From the NCBI GenBank assembly GCA_964608915.1, contig CAZSQA010000023.1, forward strand, positions 40,513 through 104,512: a DNA stretch of 64,000 bases. Direction: 5' to 3'. This stretch comes from QWQI01 sp964608915. GTDB lineage: Bacteria > Planctomycetota > Planctomycetia > Isosphaerales > Isosphaeraceae. Both the position numbers and the translations under genes were made by a program. A model generated the notes under the pieces. The model was given only the letters and a program-made list of their open reading frames with translations. It had not been told where the DNA came from and made no database searches. Shown piece after piece: positions 52,259-62,165 of this stretch. How positions within the stretch are numbered: position 1 is the stretch's first letter; the number at the start of each line of letters is the position of its first letter.

Positions 52259-53527
52259 TCACGTCGACTTCAGCCAGCGATCGAGCCAGGCGAAGGCTTC
52301 CGTCTGCATCTCGCGATTGAATTCATGCGGCGTGTCATACCACGACGCCCGAAACCGTTCGCCCAGGCCAGCCTTGCCGTAGCAGGCCGCCAGCTTGTCG
52401 AAGCTGGCCTGAACCCCCGCCGGTTCGAAAAGCGTGTCTTTCCTGCCATTGATCACCAGCATCGCCGCCGGCATCGCCAATGCGGCCACATCCGGATAGT
52501 CCATCCAGCGGCTCAGCCCTGGAATCAGCTTCGTGAAGCCGATGGAATTTCGCAGATGCGACTTGATCTGCGCAGGAAACGATGCCATCCAGCCGCACAC
52601 GACCGCAGCACGAATACGTTCGTCCATCGCCGCCAGGTACATCGAACGCAAACCGCCTACGGAAAGCCCGACGCAGCCCACCCGGTTCGGATCGACCTCG
52701 GGCCGGGTCAGCAGGTAATCGACCGACCGGCGATCGTCCCACAGCATGATCCCCGGCCAGGTCAGGCCTGAAACCATCAGCGCCCGCGCGGCGAATTGCT
52801 CATTGGCACTGGCTCGTGAGTTGAATTCCTGAATGCGCTGAGGCGTGATCGTCGCTGGCCGATCGCGCCAGTCGGCCGGGTCATCGTCCAGCAGCATGCG
52901 CCGCTCGCCCCAGTAGAACATGTCGATGACCAGCACCACATAACCGCGCCTGGCCAGTTCGGAAGCGACGCTCCTGCCCCCATAATAGCGGGCTTTGAAA
53001 TCGGTCAGCACAGGGTGCTCCGTGTCGTTCTCGATCAGCTTCTCCCGGCCCCAGAGATAAAACGCTCCGTGATCGTGCAGCGCCACCAGAGCAGGCGCAG
53101 GCGATTTCATTTTGGATGGAATCAGCAGGCTCGCCGGCACACGAATTTCGGGCGACGTTCGGAACGAGAGATCCTCCTGCAGGTATCCGTTACGTTCCGT
53201 TTTCCGCACGATTTCCGGCTGATGGTCGCAAGGCTCGGGCCTGTAAATCAGCAATTCTTCGACCTTCGCCCGCCCCAGTTTCTGCCATTCCCGATAATCC
53301 GTGAATTCCTTGCCCGTGAACGAAAGCGGGAACGTGAGCTTGTCCAGATGCCGTTTCAGCATCGGATAAAGCGAACCCAGAGGCGAACCGCTGGGCCCGG
53401 AGGGCAAGGGCAGCACGTGTCCGTCGTCCGCCGGGCCAGACGCTTCGACGGGCATCGCATCCGCCAGCAGGCCGGCAGTCATCGCGGCCGTCGATATCTT
53501 GCCGAGAAAATCGCGCCTCGAATCCAT
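52259..53527 (-). CDS. Tat-exported alpha/beta hydrolase (dienelactone/acetyl-xylan-esterase-like)
   Basis: 422 residues from MDSRRDFLGKISTAAMTAGL (ATG 53527; AAAGGGG lies 6 bases upstream, favouring this over the ATG at 53533). The twin-arginine signal is clear. The hydrolase has SLLIPSKMKSPAPALVALHD (oxyanion region), the nucleophile elbow GLSVGGLRSM and PAAMLVINGRKDTLFEP, and DTPHEFN with the catalytic His. Similar proteins are annotated as dienelactone hydrolases or acetyl-xylan esterases. It follows the large barrel protein by 40 bases on the same strand, suggesting a joint role in polysaccharide breakdown. Confidence 0.88.
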   Translation of the reverse strand: MDSRRDFLGKISTAAMTAGLLADAMPVEASGPADDGHVLPLPSGPSGSPLGSLYPMLKRHLDKLTFPLSFTGKEFTDYREWQKLGRAKVEELLIYRPEPCDHQPEIVRKTERNGYLQEDLSFRTSPEIRVPASLLIPSKMKSPAPALVALHDHGAFYLWGREKLIENDTEHPVLTDFKARYYGGRSVASELARRGYVVLVIDMFYWGERRMLLDDDPADWRDRPATITPQRIQEFNSRASANEQFAARALMVSGLTWPGIMLWDDRRSVDYLLTRPEVDPNRVGCVGLSVGGLRSMYLAAMDERIRAAVVCGWMASFPAQIKSHLRNSIGFTKLIPGLSRWMDYPDVAALAMPAAMLVINGRKDTLFEPAGVQASFDKLAACYGKAGLGERFRASWYDTPHEFNREMQTEAFAWLDRWLKST

Positions 53528-53567
53528 CGCCATCCCCTTTCGATTTGCATCTTGTCGCACTTCGCCG

Positions 53568-56030
53568 CTACGGATTGCGTTTCGGCGATCGTTCCAGAAT
53601 CTGTCCGAGAGGCTCATCTGGCCGCGGCTCGGCCAGCAATCGCTCGACCGGCCGATGCTTGAGATAATGCCCCAGCACTTCGGCGAAATAGACGAGCCCC
53701 TCCGGCGGGGCCCCGCCATAACTGATACGCCCCTCGCGATAATCGCGTGCAGGGTCGCGATCCTCCGGTTTCCGGTAAAGCTCGTACAACTCGTCTCGGC
53801 TTCGCACTTTGCCGGTCGAGATTTCCCAACCTTCCAGGCCGCTGAGAATCATCCCCGTGCGCTGCCAGCCGTGAATTCGGGCCCTCAACACGGTCTCGAT
53901 CGCATCAAGCCAGCGTGGTTCTGGCCCCAGCGCTTTCGAAGCCTGTGTCAATTGCCAGGCATGTTCGATCCCCTGATTCATCAGCACGGAACTCGAACGT
54001 GGATGCGGATAGCGCCAGCCGCCCGCCGGATCGACCGAGTTCGCGAGAAAGTCGGCCACCGCATGCACGGTCTCTTTCAATTGAGGCTCGTCGGGCGCCA
54101 GCGAAATCAAATCCGGCAGGCCAGCCAGGGCGTAACCGATGATATAAGGCTTGGCATAACCCTGCTTGTATCCTTTTTGATCATCTTCGATGAACGGCAG
54201 CTCGGCTGCCAGGGGATCCCCGCCTTCGGAAAAGAGATAGCCGGGCGAAAGCCGCGTCCGCAACTCCCGAAACAGCCGCAAAGCCTCGTCCAGGTACTTG
54301 CGATCGCCGGTGCAACGATACAGGATCAAAAAGTCGCGCACATCGCCGACATTCCGGCAAGTGGTCTGATAAGCGTGCACATGGCTCGACGCATACTTGA
54401 CCTGAGCCTCCAGTGCCTCGAGCATGCGCGGATCGCCCGTCTCTTCCCAGGCCAGGAAAAAGCAGTCATAACCCTTCGTACAAAAGCTCACCGAGTCATT
54501 CGACCGCCACATGTACCGATCGTTCGGCGGTTTCTGGCGATTCGCCGCGACATTGTTGTATCGCGTCCCGCCCCGTTTTTCAGGCCCCCACCAGATCGAT
54601 CGATCGAAAAAGTTGTCGCACCAGGCAAGCCCCGTCTCGCGCAGCCGCATATCGCCGCTGCGCCAGAAATCTTCGAAAATCGCCGCGCCATGGTTCAGCC
54701 GGTTCATTCCGAACGCACCGCCATGCGCCGAACCGTCCGAATAGCTCGTCACGTTCCCGAAATCGTCGCCTATAGAGGCACTTCGCACCACAGCATCGTG
54801 ATGATATTTCATCAGTCGAACGAGCACGTCCGGAAGTTCCGGCGGCTCTCCCGGATCGCCGTAGACCGGTTTCCAGCTTTCAGGCTCGAACCGCACCTGA
54901 TGCGGCGAATTCAACGTGCTCGTCAATGGCGCGGCGCTCACCGGTCCGATCGCGACCTCGGCTCGCAGCCACGACATCGGCTGCATCGGCACTTCATCCT
55001 TCGGTTGGCACCGAACGTAGCGATAATCCCATTCCTCCCGCCCCGACCGCTTCGTTTCGATTCCGCCACGGCGATTCATCGGGGCCGCCGGATGAGACAC
55101 GGCGATCGAATCGTCGAAAATGCAAGCCGCCTCGACGCCCTTGTCGAACGCATGCTTCCATCCGCCGCCGCCGATTTCGCCCGATTCGTCGCCCGCCTGA
55201 AATCGCCCGGTTTTTGCACGTATCCGAATGTTCCAGCCGATCTCGGGAGCGAAGTTCCCGTTCGAATCGCCCCGCTGCAGATGCGCGACGACGACCACTC
55301 CGCCGGCCGCGTCCGCACGGGTTTCGATGATCCGGGGCCAGTTCGGGTCATCGAAATGAAATCGCTCCCATCGATAAGTCTCATGACTTTCGACAATTTC
55401 TCGTCGTCCAGCGCCTTTCGTCACAAGTGGCGGCGCATCCAGCTTCAATTCCAGCGGATCCCGACCCGGCCACGTCAACCGAACCGCATCCTCCGAAACC
55501 TCAACCGATACAGGCGGACCCCCGAACTGCCGATCTTTCGCCAGCGGTGCGACGGTCATTCGAAACTCGACCGGTTTCGAATCTTCGAACCGCCACGGAA
55601 AAGTCACGATCGCCCGCCGGGCGGATCGATCCGAATCGTTTGTCTTCTCTGCCGGATGCCATGTCAGCACCCGCAAGCCCGCACGGGTCGGCCTGGCTCC
55701 CTCGGCTTCGACGACCAGCGTATCATCAGCCCCGAGCATTCCACGCGGCAGTGGCACCGACGCCCTCACGACCTGCGCCCCCGCCGCCGCCGGCGTGACC
55801 TGCATCGAAATGGCATCCGCCGCCTTGCTCGGCACCGTCAGCCCTGAACCGAAAAGGTATACCGCAAGAAATGCACCGATCACCGATAGTATACAGAAAT
55901 CAACTTTCCATCGGCATCGAAATCGACCCGCCCGGCAATACGTCCACGCATTGATGCATGCACGTGCATCGCAATCCATACTACATTCAGGCGCTCGCTT
56001 CTTATCCCGAAATCGCTGTCGTTCGTTCAT
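53568..56030 (-). CDS. Large membrane-anchored alpha-barrel protein, possible glycan-active
   Basis: 820 residues from ATG 56030 (GGAAAG upstream). One hydrophobic segment (about 45-65, FCILSVIGAFLAVYLFGSGL) is a signal anchor. The middle (about 75-420) is beta-rich, with FPWRFEDSKPVEFRMTVAPL and VTKGAGRREIVESHETYRWE. The C-terminal half is helical with repeats of GDMRLRETGLAWCDNFFDRS, MLEALEAQVKYASSHVHAYQ and KYLDEALRLFRELRTRL, the pattern of an (alpha/alpha)6 barrel used by many polysaccharide lyases and glycosidases. It may belong to the PcRGLX/YetA-like group, which I cannot confirm. Operon with the downstream hydrolase. Confidence 0.82.
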   Translation of the reverse strand: MNERQRFRDKKRAPECSMDCDARACINAWTYCRAGRFRCRWKVDFCILSVIGAFLAVYLFGSGLTVPSKAADAISMQVTPAAAGAQVVRASVPLPRGMLGADDTLVVEAEGARPTRAGLRVLTWHPAEKTNDSDRSARRAIVTFPWRFEDSKPVEFRMTVAPLAKDRQFGGPPVSVEVSEDAVRLTWPGRDPLELKLDAPPLVTKGAGRREIVESHETYRWERFHFDDPNWPRIIETRADAAGGVVVVAHLQRGDSNGNFAPEIGWNIRIRAKTGRFQAGDESGEIGGGGWKHAFDKGVEAACIFDDSIAVSHPAAPMNRRGGIETKRSGREEWDYRYVRCQPKDEVPMQPMSWLRAEVAIGPVSAAPLTSTLNSPHQVRFEPESWKPVYGDPGEPPELPDVLVRLMKYHHDAVVRSASIGDDFGNVTSYSDGSAHGGAFGMNRLNHGAAIFEDFWRSGDMRLRETGLAWCDNFFDRSIWWGPEKRGGTRYNNVAANRQKPPNDRYMWRSNDSVSFCTKGYDCFFLAWEETGDPRMLEALEAQVKYASSHVHAYQTTCRNVGDVRDFLILYRCTGDRKYLDEALRLFRELRTRLSPGYLFSEGGDPLAAELPFIEDDQKGYKQGYAKPYIIGYALAGLPDLISLAPDEPQLKETVHAVADFLANSVDPAGGWRYPHPRSSSVLMNQGIEHAWQLTQASKALGPEPRWLDAIETVLRARIHGWQRTGMILSGLEGWEISTGKVRSRDELYELYRKPEDRDPARDYREGRISYGGAPPEGLVYFAEVLGHYLKHRPVERLLAEPRPDEPLGQILERSPKRNP

Positions 56031-56171
56031 ATTTCGTTCTTTCCGGCTGGACGCATTCGATGTTTAACCTAACCTCTCCAGGCATGCGGATCAATGTTCT
56101 TGCCAGGTTCGACCACGAGAATCTCGGACCAGGTATTCGCCCATCCGAGGCATACCTGATACGTGCTTGAG

Positions 56172-56181
56172 AAAGCGCTTT
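56172..56181. promoter_or_regulatory. LacI-type operator candidate
   Basis: AAAGCGCTTT within TGAGAAAGCGCTTTGGCA resembles catabolite-type LacI/GalR sites. It lies 142 bases before the start of the leftward barrel-protein gene. Function is inferred. Confidence 0.3.
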
Positions 56182-56377
56182 GGCAGCAAGTTCGAATCTG
56201 ATCAAAAAAGCCCCGGACATTCGGACAATCAATTCACGAACCCCAAATCCGATCCATCCGAAAGATAATCCTGACGCGACTCATGAATTGCCACAACCAC
56301 CACACCCAAGACGTGTTGCAGAATTCCAGTTCACGCTTTCGCCCGCGACGATCTAAGTTGGAAGATATCAGTGGACC

Positions 56378-56405
56378 TTGTCAAACGAGAGATCGAACCT
56401 AATAT
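56378..56405 (+). promoter_or_regulatory. Possible promoter of the PEP-CTERM gene
   Basis: TTGTCA, 16-base spacer, TAATAT; 78 bases before the ATG at 56483. Confidence 0.3.
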
Positions 56406-56482
56406 TTGAATCAGGAGGTCCGAATTTCTTCGATCTCTTGCTCCTTCGCTCCTTGTCGAACTTCCTTTTGAAGGGGAATCCC

Positions 56483-57400
56483 ATGCCCGACACTTTGAAA
56501 ACTTACCCCGTCGACCGATTCGTCACTCTGGCGTCGATCCTGATCGGGCTGACCGTCACATGCGCTCAGGCAAAAGCTGGCGATTTGATCGCCTATGACG
56601 GATTCGACTACACGCCCGAATCGTCGATGATCGGCAAGGGCGGCAGTCTGCCGTGGCCCGCGACGACCTCCTGGGAGTCCGTAACGAATTTCCCGACCCC
56701 GACGTATGCTCATGTCGACGGCTATGGCCTTTCTTACACAGGCCTGGCGACAAGCGGATACAGTCTTGAGACCAATACCAAGGATAACGGCGTTCGTCGA
56801 GCGATCGGAGCGACTTACGCCACGTCCGGGAACATTTTCTGGTTCAGCGCACTGATGCGGATTGAGGAAAACGCCAACGTCGCTTACGGCGGAATCTCAC
56901 TGTTCGATGGCGCCCCCGGTTCTGGCGGCAGTGAGAAACTCTTCTTCGGGCAACGGAACAACTCGCCGTACTGGGGTATCGAACGAAGTGGCGGTGCCAG
57001 CAATAGCTCGACCATCCCGACGACCGGCGGCGTGACACGCCTTCTCGTCGTCAAACTTGATGGAGTCGCTGGTACGGCAAGCCTCTACGTGAACCCGGCG
57101 TCGCTCGGTGGCGCTCCGCCTGTCTCCCCACCCTCAGCTCAAATTCTGATCGGAACGGAATTCAACTTCAACTACTTCCGGATTCAGTCCGGCGGAACCA
57201 CGCTGGGCGGGAATCTCATGCTCGATGCCGACGAACTTCGCTTCGGTACGACTTACGCTTCGGTCACGCCCGTGCCTGAGCCGGCAGCATTCGTTCTCAG
57301 CCTGATCGCTATGGCCGCGATCTTCATCGTGGTGCGGCGAGGCAATCAGGCCGTGTTCATCTTTCCGAACACGAAGACTCCGGAAGCCCGAATTCGTTAA
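56483..57400 (+). CDS. PEP-CTERM-anchored exported protein
   Basis: 305 residues from MPDTLKTYPVDRFVTLASIL (ATG 56483; AAGGGG upstream). A signal peptide ends near AQA-KAG. The domain (about 33-260) is beta-rich and resembles concanavalin/LamG-like folds (DLIAYDGFDY, LLVVKLDGVAGTASLYVNPA, LMLDADELRFGTTY). The sorting signal is at 264-287: VPEP, a hydrophobic helix, then VVRRGNQ. It should be cut and anchored by an exosortase-type enzyme, which is not in the window. Eighteen extra residues after the arginines are unusual. Confidence 0.88.
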   Translation: MPDTLKTYPVDRFVTLASILIGLTVTCAQAKAGDLIAYDGFDYTPESSMIGKGGSLPWPATTSWESVTNFPTPTYAHVDGYGLSYTGLATSGYSLETNTKDNGVRRAIGATYATSGNIFWFSALMRIEENANVAYGGISLFDGAPGSGGSEKLFFGQRNNSPYWGIERSGGASNSSTIPTTGGVTRLLVVKLDGVAGTASLYVNPASLGGAPPVSPPSAQILIGTEFNFNYFRIQSGGTTLGGNLMLDADELRFGTTYASVTPVPEPAAFVLSLIAMAAIFIVVRRGNQAVFIFPNTKTPEARIR

Positions 57401-57519
57401 ACTCGACGCCATTCGCCAGAGCGCATCCCGACGATCGCCGCCGACTCGATATCGGAATTCTGGCCGATCCGAAAGCGCCGGCCCATGGCCGACCTGTTTC
57501 GACGAGTATCGATCAGACC

Positions 57520-58866
57520 ATGACTGCAAATCCGACGAAAACCGCCACTCCGGAAGGTCCCTTCGCTGAATTCGAATCGCACCACAAGCGTCTCATCGTC
57601 GCCGGCACCATCGGCAACGTGCTCGAATGGTACGACTTCGCCGTCTACGGCTTCTTCGCACATGAAATCGGCCAGGTGTTCTTTCCTTCGAAAGACCCCG
57701 TCACCAGCCTGATCGCGGCCTTCGGCGCTTTCGCAGCCGGGTTTCTCATGCGGCCCGTCGGTGCCGTCGTCTTCGGCCATATCGCCGACAGCCGTGGCCG
57801 CCGGCTGGCCATGACGCTCTCCGTCCTGCTCATGGCCTTTCCCACATTCATCATCGGCATTCTGCCCGGCTATGCCACGATCGGCCCGGCGGCCTCCGTT
57901 TTGCTCGTACTCATGCGCATGCTGCAGGGCATGTCGGTCGGCGGCGAATTTTCCACCAGCCTGCTCTATCTCGTCGAACATGCCCCGCCCGGCAAAAAAT
58001 CGTTCGCCGGCAGTTGGGGCCCCGCCGGAGCCACGGGCGGCACGCTCGCCGGTTCAGCCATGGGCATGATCCTCAATCATGCCCTCACGCCCGAACAAGT
58101 CGCCACCTGGGGCTGGCGCGTGCCCATGATCATGGGCCTGGCCGTCGGTCTGGCCGGGCTGGCCATCCGCAATCATCTGCCCGAAGAGACCGCCGAAGCG
58201 GACCCTGACCAGACTCCGCCCCTCAAGGCCGCGTTCGTCCACCACTGGCGCGACATGTTGCGCGTCTCGGGCATTATCGTCATGGGCTCCGTCGGCTTCT
58301 ATCTCGTTTTCGTCTACCTGACGACTTATCTCACCCTGAACGTCCGCATGCCCCTCGCCGATGCCCTCGAAATCAACACCTTCAGCATGATCTGCCTGGT
58401 CTTCGCCATTCCCTTCTTCGGCCACCTGGCGGACCGCGTCGGCCCGGGTCGTATCGTCTTCTGGGCATCTCTGGCAGGCGTGGTTTTCTCGTATCCCCTC
58501 TTCTGGATGATCCACCACCCGAACTACTGGCTGGACCTCGCCGGCGAACTCGGTTTCGTCGCTATCCTCGCCCCTTATCAGGCCGCTTATCCATCGCTGG
58601 TCGTCAGCGTTCTGCCCTCCCGGGCCAAATGCACCGTGCTTTCCGTCGGTTTCAATGTCTGCGTCGGCCTCATCGGCGGCACCACGCCCATGGCCGCCAG
58701 CTACCTCGTGGCCAAATCGCGCGAAGACCTCGCCCCGGCGTTTTTCCTCATCGCCGCCTCGGCCGTCACCTTCGCCACCGTCGCAAGCGTTTTGCGGCAA
58801 TCGACTGCTCATGCCATCGATTCGAAATCGCCGGAATCATTACCGACTCAGTCCGAACAGGCTTGA
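57520..58866 (+). CDS. MFS transporter, metabolite:H+ symporter (MHS) family
   Basis: 448 residues with about 12 membrane segments. The opening RLIVAGTIGNVLEWYDFAVY is the hallmark of the ProP/KgtP/ShiA-like MHS family. Motif A is GHIADSRGRRLA (about 86-97) and the repeat equivalent is GHLADRVGPGR in the second half. Members import osmoprotectants, citrate, alpha-ketoglutarate or shikimate with protons; the substrate here is unknown. It follows the PEP-CTERM gene by 120 bases. Converges with the DUF6265 gene, with only 16 bases between stops. Confidence 0.92.
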   Translation: MTANPTKTATPEGPFAEFESHHKRLIVAGTIGNVLEWYDFAVYGFFAHEIGQVFFPSKDPVTSLIAAFGAFAAGFLMRPVGAVVFGHIADSRGRRLAMTLSVLLMAFPTFIIGILPGYATIGPAASVLLVLMRMLQGMSVGGEFSTSLLYLVEHAPPGKKSFAGSWGPAGATGGTLAGSAMGMILNHALTPEQVATWGWRVPMIMGLAVGLAGLAIRNHLPEETAEADPDQTPPLKAAFVHHWRDMLRVSGIIVMGSVGFYLVFVYLTTYLTLNVRMPLADALEINTFSMICLVFAIPFFGHLADRVGPGRIVFWASLAGVVFSYPLFWMIHHPNYWLDLAGELGFVAILAPYQAAYPSLVVSVLPSRAKCTVLSVGFNVCVGLIGGTTPMAASYLVAKSREDLAPAFFLIAASAVTFATVASVLRQSTAHAIDSKSPESLPTQSEQA

Positions 58867-58882
58867 ACCGAACCAGCCGGTT

Positions 58883-59434
58883 TCATTTCGTCGGCCGATA
58901 GACGAACGCTTCCTCCTGCGCCGATCCGTCCTTGCCTTTCAGCGCGATATAGCCCTTCAGCGTCCCGTCCGGTTGCTTCAGGAACGTCAGACCCTCGAAC
59001 CACACGCCCTCCGGCGTCGCCTTCACGAACTTGAACGTCTTCATCGCGTCCTTCTCTTCCCAGCCTTTCAAATCCGCATGAAAATGCTTCAGCTTCATCG
59101 ACACGCTCCCCTCTTCCTCCACCAGTAACATCAGCTCATAAAACATCACCTTATCGCCTTCGTAAAGCCGAAAAAGGCCCGCCATCGCCCCGCCCGCCGG
59201 CGGCAGCCACAGCTCTTCGGCCTTCGCACCCAGAAAATCCCCCTGCCAGTGACCTTCCAGCAGCTTCACGTCGGCCAGTGCCGCCTTCGGCCGGGCCGCT
59301 TTTTCCTCAAGCTTCAGCGTATGTTCCGTCTGCTTCACCTGCGCCGTGACGTCAGCGGCGAACGAGCCCGCCAATATCATCGCAAGCACCGCCGCACGGC
59401 CAGCGAACCACCCACGCATCGAACGATCAGCCAT
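58883..59434 (-). CDS. Exported DUF6265 protein
   Basis: 183 residues with a signal peptide (RAAVLAMILAGSFAADVTAQ). The core LEGHWQGDFLGAKAEELWLP and PPAGGAMAGLFRLYEGDKVM then FYELMLLVEEEGSVSMKLKH and FHADLKGWEEKDAMKTFKFV match the DUF6265 lipocalin-like domain. The role of this family is unknown; similar folds bind small hydrophobic ligands. Confidence 0.88.
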   Translation of the reverse strand: MADRSMRGWFAGRAAVLAMILAGSFAADVTAQVKQTEHTLKLEEKAARPKAALADVKLLEGHWQGDFLGAKAEELWLPPAGGAMAGLFRLYEGDKVMFYELMLLVEEEGSVSMKLKHFHADLKGWEEKDAMKTFKFVKATPEGVWFEGLTFLKQPDGTLKGYIALKGKDGSAQEEAFVYRPTK

Positions 59435-59765
59435 GGCCGCACCTCTCGCGAATCGAACCCGACGATACCTGTACGTACGCTATCGACACCGAATCATCCT
59501 CGCATCCGATCATGGTGATTGCAAGCATCCAGGCAAAAAAATTCGAATTCGACGAATCCCAGCCCGCAGCCCCCCCGGGCCCTCCGAGCTCCAGCTCGGT
59601 GAATCACCACGCGGCAGCCCCGAACATCGCATCACGCAAGTTCACTGGTGCTCATCCAGCCCCGCGATGATTCACCCCCGTTGTCCCCGCCGCGATTCTC
59701 CGTTATCGTGAACGCATCACGCGATCGGCACAACCGCCAATCTCCCCCGAGGAATCGACGACGCC
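59435..59765. other. Divergent intergenic region with repeat
   Basis: 331 bases without a supported gene. It contains the C-rich dispersed repeat copy near 59571-59605 and an A-run before it. Promoters of both flanking genes must lie here. Confidence 0.5.
59571..59605. repeat. Dispersed copy of the 51-bp repeat core
   Basis: GGGCCCTCCGAGCTCCAG followed by CTCGGTGAATC is similar to GGGACCTCCGAGCTCCAG then CCCGGAGAAC of the repeat at 3657-3683. CCGAGCTCCAGCTCGG is itself an inverted repeat. Confidence 0.6.
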
Positions 59766-62165
59766 ATGCTCCGCCCACTCTCCGCCCGCATCATGCCCGT
59801 GGCCTTCGCTTGCCTCGCCATTCTCGCCTCATCCGAAGCCCGCGCCGCCGATCTCTCGAACGCCCGCGTCTTTCCGCCATCGAACCCGACCCGGCAGAAC
59901 GACAAAGCCGTGCAAATGCTCGTCGAGGAAGTGCACGCCCGCACCCGCCTGCACTGGAAGGTCGAAAAAGTCAAAGAAAAAGAAGCGAAACCCGGCGATA
60001 CGCCGTCGATTGTCATTCTCCGCGAATCCGAAGCCGCCCAACTGCCCGCCGATCTCCGCAAGCACCCCCTCGCCCGTAAGGCCGAAGGCTATGCTCTGCT
60101 CAGCTCCGAAAACCCGGCCCGCATCTACGTCGTCGGTCACGACGATCGCGGCATCCTCTTCGGCATCGGCCGCCTGCTGCGTGAATTAAGGCTCGAACGC
60201 AACCGCGCCACCCTCGAAGCCCCCCTGGCCATCGCCACGTCGCCCGTCACACCCCTGCGCGGCCATCAGCTCGGCTACCGGCCCAAGACGAACTCCTACG
60301 ACGCATGGGATATCGGCCAGTGGGAACAGTATTACCGCGACCTCATCGCCTTCGGCACCAACGCCGTCGAACTCATCCCGCCCCGCTCCGACGACGACCC
60401 CGACAGCAAGCACTTCCCCCGCCCCCAGCTCGAGATGATGACCCTCATGTCGCGGCTGGCCGACGACTACGGCCTCGACCTCTGGATCTGGTACCCGGCC
60501 ATCGACGGCGACTACTCCGACCCCGCCCAGGTCGATTTCGCCCTCAAGGAATGGGAAGTCGTCTACAAGGCCCTGCCCCGCATCGACGTCATCTTCGTCC
60601 CCGGCGGCGACCCCGGCCACATGCGCCCCATGCACATGATGAACCTGCTCGAAAAACAGACGGCATCGCTCAAAAAACACCACCCCGGCGCCGAAATGTG
60701 GATGTCGCCCCAAAGCTTCGACCGCCAGTGGTTCGGCGAATTCGTCGACATCATGAAGGCCAAACCCGCCTGGCTCGCCGGCATCGTCTTCGGGCCCCAG
60801 AACCAGGTCGACCTCAAAACCCTCCGCGCGCTCATCCCGGCCGAATACCCCATCCGCGGCTATCCGGACATCACGCACAACATCATGTGCCAGCACCCCG
60901 TGCCGAACTGGGACTACGCCTTCGCCCTCACCCAGGGCCGTGAGGTCATCAACCCCCGGCCCACCAACATGGCCGAAATCTACCGCTCCTACGCCCCCCA
61001 CACCATCGGCTTCATCAGCTATTCCGAAGGCTGCCACGACGACGTCAACAAGATCGTCTGGTCCGCCCTCGGCTGGAACCCCGACACCCCCGTCCGCGAC
61101 ATCCTGAAATCCTACGCCCGCTTTTTTATAGGCCCCGACGTGCAGGACACCTTCGCCGACGCCCTCCTCGGCCTCGAACGCAACTGGCAGGCCCCCGCCG
61201 TTTCGAATTCGGCCATCGAAGACACCCTCCAGCGCTTCCTCGACATCGAGCGCACCGCCGCCCCCGACCGCCTCCGCAACTGGCGGTTCCAGCAGCCCCT
61301 CTATCGCGCCATCTACGACGCCTGGCTCAAACGCCGCTCCCTGGCCGAAACCGCTGCCCAGAACGCGGCCGAATCGGTCCTCCGCTCGGCCACTCTCAAC
61401 AAAACCCTGCCCCACATCGAAAAGGCCATCGCCATCCTCGCCACGAGCGATACCGAGACCGTCGCCCCCGACCTCCGCCGCCGCACCGACGAACTCGCCG
61501 AAGCCCTGTTCCAATCGCCTGCCCGCATGCAGCTCGCCACGGTCAAATATCACGGCATGCGCGGCCGCGGCACGTCTCAGGACCAGATCGACGTGCCCCT
61601 CAACGACCGCCCCTGGCTCATCCCCCAATTGAAATCGATCGCCGCCATCCCGACCGAACCCGACCGCCTGGCCGCCCTGCAAACCCTGCTGACCCGCACC
61701 GATCCAGGCCCCGGCGGCTATTACGACGACCTGGGCGACACCACGCGCCAGCCCCACCTCGTCCGCAATGCCGAGCCTTATTCCGCCGACACCGACTTCC
61801 GCCGCACCCATTTCACGGGCTTCGAATACCGGCTGGACGCCCCCATCGCCTGGTCCCGCTACATTCAGGCGATGTACGACACGCCCATCGTCCTGCGCTA
61901 CGACACGCTCGACCCGACGGCCGAATACGAGCTGAAGGTGACCTACGCTGGCGACAACTTCCGCGTGAAAATCCAGGCCGAGGCCGACGGCCGCCCGATC
62001 CACGGCCCGATCGCCAAGCCGAACCCCCACAAAACCTTGACCTTCCCGATCCCCAAGGACCTGACAGCCGACGGCAAACTCGAACTGAAGTTCAACCGCG
62101 AACCCGGCCTGGGCGGCAACGGCCGAGGCTGCCAAGTGGCGGAGGTTTGGGTGGTGAGGAAGTAG
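59766..62165 (+). CDS. Secreted TIM-barrel glycoside-hydrolase-like protein
   Basis: 799 residues with a signal peptide ending near ARA-ADL. Residues about 30-150 form a GH20/GH67-type N-terminal domain (AVQMLVEEVHARTRLHWKVE, EGYALLSSENPARIYVVGHD, RGILFGIGRLLRELRL). The barrel follows with RGHQLGYRPKTNSYDAWDIG, FGTNAVELIPPRSDDDPDSK, LWIWYPAID and VIFVPGGDPGHMRP. A C-terminal beta domain ends in GCQVAEVWVVRK. It probably acts on a beta-linked amino or acidic sugar, but the family is not determined. Codon use is extremely C-rich at third positions compared with other genes here. Confidence 0.85.
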   Translation: MLRPLSARIMPVAFACLAILASSEARAADLSNARVFPPSNPTRQNDKAVQMLVEEVHARTRLHWKVEKVKEKEAKPGDTPSIVILRESEAAQLPADLRKHPLARKAEGYALLSSENPARIYVVGHDDRGILFGIGRLLRELRLERNRATLEAPLAIATSPVTPLRGHQLGYRPKTNSYDAWDIGQWEQYYRDLIAFGTNAVELIPPRSDDDPDSKHFPRPQLEMMTLMSRLADDYGLDLWIWYPAIDGDYSDPAQVDFALKEWEVVYKALPRIDVIFVPGGDPGHMRPMHMMNLLEKQTASLKKHHPGAEMWMSPQSFDRQWFGEFVDIMKAKPAWLAGIVFGPQNQVDLKTLRALIPAEYPIRGYPDITHNIMCQHPVPNWDYAFALTQGREVINPRPTNMAEIYRSYAPHTIGFISYSEGCHDDVNKIVWSALGWNPDTPVRDILKSYARFFIGPDVQDTFADALLGLERNWQAPAVSNSAIEDTLQRFLDIERTAAPDRLRNWRFQQPLYRAIYDAWLKRRSLAETAAQNAAESVLRSATLNKTLPHIEKAIAILATSDTETVAPDLRRRTDELAEALFQSPARMQLATVKYHGMRGRGTSQDQIDVPLNDRPWLIPQLKSIAAIPTEPDRLAALQTLLTRTDPGPGGYYDDLGDTTRQPHLVRNAEPYSADTDFRRTHFTGFEYRLDAPIAWSRYIQAMYDTPIVLRYDTLDPTAEYELKVTYAGDNFRVKIQAEADGRPIHGPIAKPNPHKTLTFPIPKDLTADGKLELKFNREPGLGGNGRGCQVAEVWVVRK

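Larger units (their letters stand above)
56031..56482. other. Long divergent intergenic region
   Basis: 452 bases without a supported gene. It contains the palindrome AAAGCGCTTT (56172-56181) and a possible rightward promoter (56378-56405). The base composition is more AT-rich than in genes. GAAGGGG before the ATG at 56483 is the ribosome site of the PEP-CTERM gene. Confidence 0.5.

Noticed and set aside
53499..55847. 782-codon plus-strand frame opposite the barrel-protein gene
   Set aside because: Arg/His-rich antisense translation; the minus-strand gene has signal anchor, repeats and ribosome site.
60186..62135. 649-codon minus-strand frame rich in Gly, Val and Asp
   Set aside because: Caused by C-rich third positions of the glycosidase-like gene on the other strand.
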